The position numbers and the translations under genes were made by a program. Below the pieces are notes generated by a model. That model was not told the DNA's origin, did no database searches, and worked only from the letters and a program-made list of their open reading frames with translations. A stretch of DNA of 64,000 nt from Anastrepha obliqua (taxonomy: Eukaryota > Arthropoda > Insecta > Diptera > Tephritidae), in assembly GCF_027943255.1 (NCBI RefSeq), contig NC_072895.1:84198001-84262000 (forward strand), read 5' to 3'. Shown here one piece after another: positions 24,375 to 34,900 of this stretch. Every line of letters begins with the position of its first letter. The first letter of the stretch is position 1.

Positions 24375-26042
24375 TCTATACTAATATTATAAAGAGGAAA
24401 ACTTTGTTTGTTTGTTTGTATGTTTGTTTGGTTGTACTGAATAGGCTCAAAAACTACTGGACCGATTTTAAAAATTCTTTCACCATTCGAAAGCTACATC
24501 ATCCACGAGTAACATGGATTATATTTTATTTTGGAAATAGGGCTCGAGATATAGGTCAAAACGTGGACCCGGGTAACCTTCAGATGTGTATGTACAATAT
24601 GGGTATCAATTGGAAGCTGTTGGTGAATGCTTTAGTCCAGAGTATTTTTCATGCCGCTCCGTGACTAGGGTCTCGAGATAGAGACCAAAACGTTGACCCT
24701 AGAATGTGTTTGTACAATATGGATATCAAATTGAAGCTGTTGGTGAATGCTTTAGTACAGAGTATTTTTCATGCCGCTCCGTGACTGGGGTCTCGAGATA
24801 TAGGTCAAAACGTGGACCCGGGTAACCTTTGGTTGTGTATGTACAATATGGGTATCAAATGAAAGCTGTTGATAAGTGCTTTCATACGGGGTAATTTTCA
24901 TACCTATTGATGACTAGGGTCTCGAAAAATATGCCAAAACGTGGACCCGCCGTGTCTTTGCACCGAATTAAACCAAACTTACACACATTGTTAAGGAGGT
25001 ATTGAAGATGGTTTCCGTATAGTTTGGATACCTATTGGTAGATAGGGTCTCGAGATATAGGTCAAAACGTGGACCCGGGTAACCTTCGGATGTGTATGTA
25101 CAATATGGGTATCAAATAGAAGCTGTTGGTGAATGCTTTCGTTCAGAGTATTTCCATCCGCTCCGTGACTAGGGTCTCGAGATAGAGACCAAAACGTGGA
25201 CCCTAGAAAGTGTTTGTACAATATGGATATCAAATGAAAGCTGTTGATAAGTGCTTTAATATGGGGTAATTTTCATACCTATTGATGACTAGGGTCTCGA
25301 AGTATATGCCAAAACGTGGACCCGCCGTGTCTTTGAACCGAATTAAACCAAACTTACGCACATTGTTAAGTAAGTATTGAAAATGGGTTTCGTAAAGTTT
25401 GGTTGTAATTCGGAACACCGGCAACGCGTACATCGTTCTTTTGAATCAGCCATAATGTCGCTTACTTTTTTAACGCTTGGGGCGGAACTGAACTGTCAAA
25501 TTGACAGTGTGAGTTACAATGTGTCAATATTTCTTTCTGATTTGGAAGCCATAAGGAAAAAACGTAAGTGCAACATGTAAAAATTGTTTGTGCATTTTTT
25601 GGAGTGGATTTTGGAACAGTGAATAATTTCTTACGAAATTTGAGAATTTAATGTGAAATCCGAATGAAATTATGTGTTCGTGGAAAAAAAATTTTTTTTC
25701 GTTTTTTTTTTTGAAAAATATAAATGGATAATGGTTAAAAAAGCTCCAATGCTTAATAAAACATATAAATTGAAACGAAAAATTCATGGATGATCAGGAA
25801 AACAGACGATTGTTTATTCATATGCGTTGATTTGAAATTTAAAAACAATCTTCTTTTTTCCTGATTTTCAATTTATATTTTATATTTACTCAAAAACAAA
25901 TAGAAAAACAAAAAATATTGTTTATGCCAAAGCGCTTGAATAAAGAATAAAGAAATAAATAATATGAAAATCTTATATTTTCTGTTCTAAACCATATCTA
26001 TTCTATTTTAGTGTGCCCAGCGAAGGGGGCCGGGTTTGCTAG
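24375..26042 (+). mobile_element. Non-autonomous Helitron
   Basis: The 5' end is TCTATACTAATATTATAAAG (24375) and the 3' end is GGGTTTGCTAG (to 26042). These are the TC...CTAG termini expected of Helitrons, and the flanks are A and T (insertion between A and T, no target duplication). A short GC-rich hairpin (GCCC...GGGC, about 26015-26030) precedes CTAG. Inside are about seven tandem units of about 125 bp (24540-25330) with GGTCTCGAGATA and AAAACGTGGACCC. No Rep/helicase ORF is present. It sits about 60 bp beyond the spondin poly(A) signal. Confidence 0.85.
24530..25345. repeat. About 125-bp tandem repeats inside the Helitron
   Basis: Units start at about 24540, 24668, 24790, 24918, 25045, 25173 and 25290. 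Each carries GTCTCGA, AAAACGTGGACCC and, in most units, GTACAATATGG and GAAGCTGTTG. Two unit types alternate (with GGGTAACCTTC, or with CGCCGTGTCTTTG), suggesting expansion of a higher-order dimer or trimer. Confidence 0.8.
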
Positions 26043-26341
26043 TTTTAAATAAAATCTTGTTTGAGATCGTAAAACCCCAATATGTGAGTGATTAAAACAT
26101 CTCATAAATCTCCCTAAAGACAGACCGAGAATACTTACTGTCACTCTCAATGGAGACTGCGAAGTTATCTGCAGGTTTCGGGAGCCTATCTCCAAAAACA
26201 CCACTTCACTTGTGGTGAAAAGAAAAAGTATACATCTCGGCTTGGTGCGGCCAGAAGCAAGGCTCATCGCTCAGCTCAACCCATCTTGGGTTTGGATGAG
26301 GTATTACGAGTATTACGAGATTCTACAAACCTACAAAGATT

Positions 26342-26463
26342 CGGTAGATTTTGTTACTTTCATCGTTGCATCGCTTGCAGTATTGCTCTCTTACTATTAT
26401 GTATATTCTATGAAGAGAGCACTACTGCAAGCGATGCAACGATGAAAGTAACAAAATCTACCG
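26342..26463. repeat. Near-perfect hairpin, 51-bp arms, 20-nt loop
   Basis: The left arm (26342-26392, CGGTAGATTTTGTTAC onward) is repeated in inverse at 26413-26463 with a single mismatch. The loop is 20 nt. If transcribed it would make a long duplex RNA, like a hairpin-siRNA precursor. It could equally be a recent inverted duplication or the end of a foldback element. The flanks give no transcription evidence. Confidence 0.9.
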
Positions 26464-27189
26464 AGCAGAGGCAAAGCACAACATCGACATCTATGACGGA
26501 ATTCAAAGTTCTCTTTTACGACTGATAGCTACGATACGATAGCTACGGAGAGCAGTAGCGCGGTTCAAAAGCTGCAGGGTCAATGGAACGGACTGTCAGT
26601 TGAGCTATTCAAAAACGTGGACGTTCATTATTAGATGCAAAAGCGAAAGAAATTGATTATCATCGAATCAAAAAAAAGACAATATCAATTATGTTTTGGC
26701 TACCATGTAGCTATTTCTTGACAAATATGTTTTTCGAATTCGTAGATTTCTGGAAGTAGGACATTGGAGTTAATATGGGTAGTAAATAATGCCAATCTTG
26801 AGTTTCCCCAACGCTATATTCAACAAAAAATCCTCAATTGTCGTGGAATAAAATTTACGCCAACTTGAAATTTCATATTGCACTACATAGCATTTTATTG
26901 TGATAGTATTTAGGAGACTTGGAGGATGAGGCAAGCATTGAAGTTTGCAAGAGAAAGATTTCGTGAAAGAATTAAGGATGTTAACGTACTAGAAACTGCC
27001 AGCAGTACAGGTACAGGAGTGCAACGAAGGTGTCATCATATTTGTGCATATATACAAATGTGTACAAACTCTCCAGCAATGAGATAACCAGTTGCGGAGA
27101 ATAGATCTTCTCTGGCTGGGAAAGCCATCTCGGTGAACTTCATTTGTAAGAGCATAAAACGTTCCTCATAAATATTGGAGAAGTATTGC
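26464..27189. other. Intergenic, no gene found
   Basis: AT-rich DNA between the convergent spondin and ZnT genes. No coding similarity. Confidence 0.4.
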
Positions 27190-27385
27190 TTGTTGTTGTT
27201 GTAGTATTCTTACTAAACCTTGTATAGCTTGGTATCCCACTAAATGTTGGCAACGGAGTCATCTAAAGGTAGGCACAAGAAACGTGATCTTTCAATGGGG
27301 TCAAACCGTAAAAGAGCTGGCTTGACTGGGCATGTGAAGAGCTGGTTAGTACTCGTAGAGAATGCCTCGTGATTCAACTGATGCC
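27190..27385 (+). repeat. Dispersed repeat starting with TTG triplets, copy 2
   Basis: Shares the block order of 5452-5645 (TTGTTGTTGTTGTAG, TACTAAACCTTGT, CATCTAAAGGTAGGCACA), at moderate divergence. Confidence 0.5.
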
Positions 27386-27589
27386 ACAATGCTGCTAGTA
27401 CAATGAAAAAGAAAGGATTTGCACAAATTTTCGAATGCTATGGCTATATAATACGTGGCTCTAAAAAGTTTTGTTTCCTATCGGTTGGAGCTATTTTTCC
27501 TAAAAAATTTGTATTCTATGTCGGCAGATCCATTGTCATCAATTCTTTTTAAAATTGGTTTATTTGTAGGCTTGAGCATAAAAAAGTAT

Positions 27590-28005
27590 GAAATTTAATA
27601 ATTTTGATATTAATTCAACGTTAAAAATTTTGTTTGGAGTTATTCATTTTTATCTTCGGTTCTTTTTAAAATAAAAAAAATGTATATCCATTTTTTTTGG
27701 AATTTTTGAAAACTCTCAGCATTCAGTAATTCTAATTTCTAGGCCACGAATAATTTTCACAAAAATTTGCCAAAATACTTGGCATAGAATCGCTTTGTTG
27801 TAAATTGAGTAAAAAAGGAAGAAATTTAATGATTTTGATTTTTGTTTTCAATGTTAAAAATTTGGTTTTTAGATTTTCAAAGTGAAATATATTATCTTTT
27901 AAATTAAAAAAAAATTTTTTTTTTGGAAAAATTTGTATCTTTGCGATTTTTTTTTCCTTTGTTATTTTTGAAAATTTTCAGCACAGAAAAATTCAAAAAA
28001 TAATA
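27590..28005. repeat. Two diverged tandem copies of a roughly 200-bp AT-rich unit
   Basis: Blocks AATTTAATNATTTTGAT, AACGTTAAAAATTTTG / AATGTTAAAAATTTGG and TTTTGAAAA(C/T)T(C/T)TCAGCA recur in the same order at about 27590-27725 and 27825-27985. Non-coding. Confidence 0.55.
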
Positions 28006-28128
28006 AGTTTTTTCAAGCCTATAAATAAACAAATTTTCTAAAAAATTTACGGACATGGAATCGCTCAGTTACTGCACTTTTTCTGTTTGATAGAAACACG
28101 AAGAGGAATGCAATGGCTATAATAAAAA

Positions 28129-28632
28129 CTTCATCACAAGTCCTTGGAGAATCATCTTAAAACAATCGGACAAGAGAAATTCAATTTATTAATAGAGAAT
28201 CTTGTGCCTGATCGAAGCTTTTTTTTTTAAATTAACAATATGGCGGCCTCAGGAAATATATTTCAGATTTTCGAGAAAAAACCGACAAATAATTGTTTAA
28301 AAAAAATCGAAATTATTGAAAAAAAAAATCCTTCGACCAGGCACTAGTATTTATGTTTTTCAAAAACAGTATACATTTTATTGGAATCTACCAAGTGGTT
28401 TTTAAGTTGCAGTGATCACCAGTTCAAAAAACATAGTTTTGAGAAAAACGCATCTTAAGTTTTGCTGCTGCTGGCTAGTTGTTCTCGAACGCTCCAAAGC
28501 GCCCTTTATTAATTATTGAAAAACTCGTATTGGGCGGATTCACTTCAAATTTTCACACAATATTTTTTTAAGGTATTATATTTTAAGAAAATGCTAAAGA
28601 AATACAATTTTTTAAGAATTCTGACTATTCTT
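28129..28632. mobile_element. MITE E, 5'-truncated copy of the MITE C family
   Basis: Similar to 21011-21500 throughout, including TCACAAGTCCTTGGAGA, ACAATATGGCGGCC and GAGAAAAACGCATCTTAAG (28441). The right end TCTGACTATTC is followed by TTAA (28628-28635 region). The first about 160 bp of the family are missing. Confidence 0.7.
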
Positions 28633-30590
28633 AACCGCTTATGTAATATCGCAAAAAAAAAAACAAAAAAAAGATTTAATCACCACATTGTTTATCTTAA
28701 CTTTCGTATTTGCTGTCCGATTTGTGTAAACTACATATATTATAATATTATGACAGGTTGTAGTAAAGGGGTGCAAATAGCTTATTTTTCACCTAAAGGG
28801 TTATTCATATTTAAGACAACATTTCGTCAGTGAAGCCTTATATCCGGAGATTAGCGGTTTCAAACAAGCTATACTTTGAAAACTTTATTTATAAGTTTTG
28901 TGCGCTCTCCTATCGAATCGAATATGCAGTATTGGTTCCAGGATGATAGAATACCTCAAGGAAGCATGATACAGTACTCATTTCGCCTTGGTATTGGTTA
29001 TAACCCTATAGCCATTTTTCTATAAAAAGAATAGAATGTACATAAAAGGTGCCTCTTCACTTTACTGCTTACTACCTGGCATTTGAGATTCCTGTTCCTT
29101 GTCTCAAGCTGATAACTTTACAATCTTTGGAAAGCTGTGGATCTATGCATATTTATTCAAGACGTCATTGGTTGCACTTATCATTGGGAAAGGATAAGTT
29201 TCAATGTTCCCAAGCGCAATCTCGAATCTCCTATCCATTTTATTTAGTAAAAGACCAAAAATCATATGCTGTAAATGCTTCTTTGTCTAGATTTGTGAAA
29301 AAATTCCATACTAACAACCTTTTTTAAATCTGCAAACCAATCAAACTATTTTCCACCAGTCTTTTCGAATTATTATAATTGTTCATAGGCAGAAATAACA
29401 AAAAATAATAAAAACAGGAAATTATTGCCAACTACTGGGCCCAGAAAAGCTTGTCAACTTTCCAACACATGATCACAACTCACCAAAATTCAATAGAATG
29501 AACCGTTAGAAGTCTACAAAACACAAGCAAACAAGCTTTCACATTTCTGTATATGATTAGTACATATGTACATATATTCTTAATTGTATATATATTTTTT
29601 TTCATTTACATTTTTGTCAATTTTCTATTAATTTTTTGCACTAATGTTTGCAATGTGCACACATATTTCCAAGTACTAAATAATTTCAACTTAATAAAAC
29701 AATGACACGGACGATGATGGAAGATCGGCAATATCCGATTTTCCTATATTAACAAAATTCTGTTCGTTTTTTTTTTTTGTTTATACCTAAACTAATTCAC
29801 TTGTACTTATTCGGCTAAAAAGCTTGCAGTGTTTATAAATTTCTTAAAATACAGTTAGTAATTGATTTAAATTCATCAGAATCCTATAGCATTTGTATCA
29901 AAACTAGAACTAAGTTACAGGACTGAAAATTGTAATGGAACAGCATGTTTTTATTAGCTTCCTCCTTAATATTAAATTACCTAAAATAATTTACGATTTT
30001 AAAATCCTATTTTTGTACATCTATTGTCATCAATTAAGTTCAACAACGTTAACATTAATTGCAAAGAAAAATTAAATTTACTAAGAAAAGGCACTGTTGA
30101 AATTAAATTTTACATTTCATGTTTGAGCTCGAGTCTTTGAGTTATGGAATTCTCCGAAAACTTTATTTTAGAAGTTAATTTTGCTACTGCCACGCGGCAA
30201 GCAAGCATCGGCTGGCTAACCACAGAGTGACTATAACTTGGCTGTCGAAAATTGATTGGCTCAATCTGTACGTGGCAGTAGAGAGATCGCTAATCGAGAT
30301 CCAACGACTGTTCCCAATATCATCGAATGGTATAAAAATTAAAAATGTCTTTGAGCCAGATGCACGGTGGCTATATTGAAAAAATCTAATCCAGAAAGAG
30401 CGAGAAATGTGCTTAGTAGTTTGTTTATCACAGACGGTCATCTAGAAAAACAAAAAACGTTTGGGAGCACGAACAACATTCAAAAGCGAAAGGAACGTGC
30501 CAAAATTTTTTTCACAAAGATTTATCATTCTGGGGAAAAGTTATATTCACTAATTTTTGTAGCAGCATAAACATTCTCCATACATATACT
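28633..30590. other. Intergenic, no gene found
   Basis: AT-rich. ORFs at 29049-29327 and 30184-30441 have no recognisable domains. Nothing else supported. Confidence 0.4.
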
Positions 30591-30665
30591 GGGAATGCTG
30601 CTGAAGTGACAGTCCTTGGCCGGGTCGTTCCGGTTATGTAGAACCGACTGTCGTGGGATTCACTG
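30590..30665. repeat. GC-rich hairpin repeat, copy 1
   Basis: GACAGTCCTTGGCCGGG and ACCGACTGTCGTGGGA can pair around GACAGTC/GACTGTC. A related, diverged copy lies at 36080-36150 (GGCAGCCCTTGGTCGGG, CACCGGCTGCC). Probably an old interspersed repeat. Confidence 0.5.
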
Positions 30666-30899
30666 GTAAACATATTCGGCATAAAGTTCATGAAGAACTT
30701 ACAAAATATCAAACCCCTGTACAACATTTAAGCACGGTTTATGCTCAGTAATGATATGGAATTCCATACCCTCAACTAAATATGGGCGAAACATCTCAAC
30801 CCTCCTTTGGGCACGGGTCTTTTTCGATTTTGGACGTAAAGTTAAAATATTTCTATCATAGCTAACGACTTGAGCTTCCTAAAATTTAATTTTCTATCG

Positions 30900-31200
30900 A
30901 ATTATGGATATGAATTTTTAGAAAGAATCCTCGAACAAGACGAAAAAAGGCCAGACGCGGGTGCTCAACCGAAGGTTTAGAAAAAGTTTTCCAAAGGAAG
31001 GTTAAAAGTGAATGTAAAAGAGAGCACTTTAAATCTCGGAATAGAAGACAATTTCATGTTTTACCAAGGCAATGATTCCAAGCACAAAACAAATGTTGTG
31101 CGCATTTGGTTGCATTATAATTACCCTGATGTGATTGCTACTAAATTTCATCGAGCACGCCAGGCGTTAGTTGAATTAAAAAATAATATTGTAGTAATAA
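30900..31200 (+). mobile_element. Tc1-like transposase fragment
   Basis: At 31008-31140 the plus strand encodes KESTLNLGIEDNFMFYQGND followed by SKHKTNVVRIWL. This matches the second-Asp region (FYQDNDPKH type) of Tc1 transposases. The catalytic Asp is at GND. The downstream third acidic block is absent, and an A-rich tract follows. Confidence 0.7.
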
Positions 31201-31385
31201 AAAAAAAAAATTAAAATAAAAAAAAATTAAAATAAAAAAAAAAATTAAATTAATTAAAAAAAAAAAATTAAAATAAAAAAAAAATTTAAATTAATTAAAA
31301 AAAAAAAATTAAAAAAAAAAAAAAATTAAAAAAAAAAAAAAAAATTAAAATAAAAAAAAAATTAAAATAAAATAAAAAATTAAAA
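31195..31385. repeat. A-rich low-complexity tract
   Basis: Degenerate (AAATTAAAATAAAAAAA)n. It follows the Tc1-like fragment directly. Confidence 0.9.
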
Positions 31386-31929
31386 TCACCACATAAACAA
31401 TGAAATAAAGTTGAGGTCAGCTTTAAAAGAACGGATCAAAATTCCGGTTGAATCGAGGTCAAGTCGCTCGAAAGCTGTCTTACAATAAAAAGTACTCGCT
31501 ACCAAATATTGTTAATTCCTGCAAAGTTTGAAGTTTTCTTAGAGTTCCTAATGTGTTCCTTTATAACTTTAATTCTGAATTGTTAAGTCGCTTTATATAA
31601 TGCAATATTTTATTTCGACTTATTGCTTATAATAAGTCTATATCGAATATACTTCTTGAAATAAATATACTCTTTCTTCTTCTTTTTAGTTACTTTAGTG
31701 CTAAGGTGGAAATTTGTAAATTCATACTGTCCCATTATAATTTTGAGTCGCTGTATCTGCATGCATACTTCTGTATGTAACCACTTAAATATATACACAC
31801 AAAGTGCATAGTCAATATTAGTACTAAAACTCTTAATAAACTATACGAAAACTACATATTTGGTAGCAGTCATAGCTCAAAATAAAAGCATGATCGATTC
31901 AATAACAATATTTGTATATTCCAACTGTA

Positions 31930-34900
31930 TCAACTGGTTTTATCCATCTCATTTGGCATGGCTACCTCCATGTACTTTCTTTCAGTCGACTTCTCAGACT
32001 TTTCTTCGGTACTATGCATCTCCTCTGTGGTCGCCAAATTATGTTCACTAGAATCTGTTCCGCTCGTCCCCTCGGCTGCTTTATTCTTTGCCATTACATT
32101 TTCTTCAATACTCTCCGATTTATTTTCTGTAACTTCTTGCATGTTTGGTGTTGCTGGCTTTTCGGCATTATTTTCAATTTCTTTGGCATCTAAATATTTC
32201 ACATCAACAGGTTTAGCAGGCTCGGCTTTATCATCAGTACTGCTATGCTTGTGAAGTTGAGTATCGCTGCCACCATTGGGGGATGCGCTGATCACCTCAC
32301 GTAGATCAGTACGAGAATCTTTACAACATACTTTATCCAAGCAATCTAGTGCGCTACACTGCATCAAACACTCTATAGATGGCGATTTCGGGCTTTGAAA
32401 TTCCGGTTGTATTGTGATTTCAGTAATGCCGCGATCATGGAAAAACGCGCGTACATCGTCAATAATTTTTGTATAAAGTTGTGGATTTTCGAACATTATG
32501 TGTACGGTAGCAACTGATTTATGGGCCGATAATTGCCAGATGTGCAGATCATGGTAGCTAACTATTTCAGGAAATTGCGTAACCATTGTACGCTCGAAGT
32601 CCTCCATATCAATGGAACCGGGAATTGTTTGCAGCAGGATTAGGCAAGACTGTTTCACTATTTGAACAAAGACAATTAAAATATAAATTATATGTGTATT
32701 GTTTTACTATTTATAACAAAGCATACTCACTATAAGGATAGCTGAGGGAGACTAGTAGTACACATGAAAATATCGACAACACGGGATCTATAAATTTGGC
32801 TGTATGCTCTTCGTCCTCCGCCATATTCACAATTAATGCACACACTATAACGAATATTGTGCTCGACACATCGCGCAACATCTCCACAGCTCCTTGCCGT
32901 TTTGGTATATAGTGTATGCGTCCGATATCTGCTTTGAGATCATTCTTTAGCTGCCGATCAATTTCTCTGTTCGCTTTGTCCGGTTTTGATAGTTGTCGCT
33001 CGTCGGCTTCTAATTCCCCACTAGTTGATAGTACGCGGTCCAAAACCACATCCCCACTAGGTGTCACATGTAAAAAGCTACCCTGGTGCATTGTATAGCC
33101 ACCGATCAGCAGATACGTTAATCCATTCAAGATAAGCCCCACAAATCCAAGTATCATTACAGTAACTGGCAAGTGCATTGTATCTTGATGATCAATGTGT
33201 ACAAGCGTCTGCAGCGCCTCTACGACTAACGAGAACGAGAGGGATGCGAGTATTATAAAAACGATCAGCATGGTCAATATATCGATGCGGGTCCAGCCGA
33301 ATGTATTACGCAACTTCATTTCACGCCGCTGACGTGTTGCTGAGGCTGAATGAGGTCCCGACATATTAATCACGATAATTTGGTCCTTATTCGGCCCATT
33401 GGGTAAACTGCTGACACTGCCACCAGACATTTCGAAGTCATCACGTTTTCGGCTGTGCTGTAAAGAAAAAGTTACACTTCAAGTTAATTCGTTATTGTTT
33501 GTGTGCACCCGTGAGTGCTTCATATGCTAATTGTTATTCTGTGAAATTTACGTTAACAAAGTTTAATGTATTAATTTGTGATTCCCCTCAACAGTTCGTC
33601 GTTTTTATTGATAAGTTATAAATGACAAAATACAAATGTTTCTAGTGAATAAATTACTATTTGCACTTTTTGAGGTATAAATATCCTACCAAAATAATGT
33701 TACACCTTAGTAAGTTTAGGAAAATCAAATTTATTATTTCATTTACTCCTGCTTGTCTTCCAATGCTGCAATATTTTCTCCTCAGTACTAAACAAAGACG
33801 CAATTTCAATATCATGAAGAATGCAAAAACGTTTAACAACTTGCAGTGATTGTAGAGCTTCATTTATTGAAGGAGCATAATCATCTTCAGTTGGTTTTTC
33901 CGCAGCTATTCTATTCGAGCTATGTTCTTCAGTACAGGACTCAGTAACTGGATGATAAGTGGGATTTATCTCTTTTGTAGTTGATTCCTCATTACAGAAT
34001 ATATTTTTGTCACAAAATCCGTAGTCAGTTTTGATTGTTTCGAGAAGCGGGCTTGAGCTATTAATAGAAGAATCATTGACGCAATGCTCATTGATCTCAC
34101 ATTTATATTTGGAAAGTTCTACTCCATTACGCTTCCGCCATCTAAAGAGCCAATTTAAATTTGGCTCAAAGTCATCCTTTAATTTAATAGCAAGCTCCTT
34201 CGCTTTCTTAAGCAGAACCGTCTTAGATATAGGTACATTTTGGCACTTGTTTTGATTGAACCATTCACATAGGGCATCTTCGACTTTTTCATGCACACCT
34301 TTCCTTTGGCGCTTTCGCAGAAGACTGCCATTCTGTGCAGCTTTATTGTACACTTCTCGATTTTTAACAATTCTATTTATAGTTGATAAAGCGCAGTTGT
34401 ATTTCTTAATCAAACTTTTCTTATCAGTTTTATTGGCCACTGCTTTTATTATTTCTATTTTCTGTTTCAGCGTCAAAGAACTAACATGTCTACCCATTTT
34501 GCAGCACTTTGTATTGTTTTCGTTTTTTGTTGTGATGATCATTTACCGGTTTTTCACTGAAAATAATCGATAAAATATTTTCATCGACTTTGGTTCTCTT
34601 TATCGATATAATAGAAACTGATTAAAGCACGGTTGCACATGTAACCCAATCACACTATTTTCTCAAATTGAGATGTTTATGAATTATTCTTGTTGTTTTT
34701 GTAGCAATACAATTAAATACTGGTGTGATCGATGATTCTGCAATTACCTGTGCACTTTACGGGATAGCAAATAAAAAACATTTTAATTTCGCTGTCAATT
34801 TGTAGCTGCAGATGATTATTTGATTTGCATGAGTGGCTTCACGGAACCATTAAGCTAGATATACACGAGACAACCGTTGAAGCAACGTGTTGCAGCAACG

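Noticed and set aside
24530..25345. Regularly spaced repeats that superficially resemble a CRISPR array
   Set aside because: Units are about 125 bp with no short-repeat/unique-spacer pattern and lie inside a Helitron in a eukaryotic genome.
26212..26525. Two plus-strand ORFs across the hairpin
   Set aside because: Their codons come from both arms of the inverted repeat and show no family similarity.
29049..29327. 92-codon plus-strand ORF
   Set aside because: No recognisable domain, no conserved context, AT-rich surroundings.
31912..32254. Plus-strand ORFs over ZnT exon 3
   Set aside because: Shadows of the minus-strand acidic tail.
32658..32658. Separate gene start (Met) for the second ZnT ORF
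   Set aside because: The Met codon is split by an intron between exons 2 and 3; exon joining gives a standard CDF protein.
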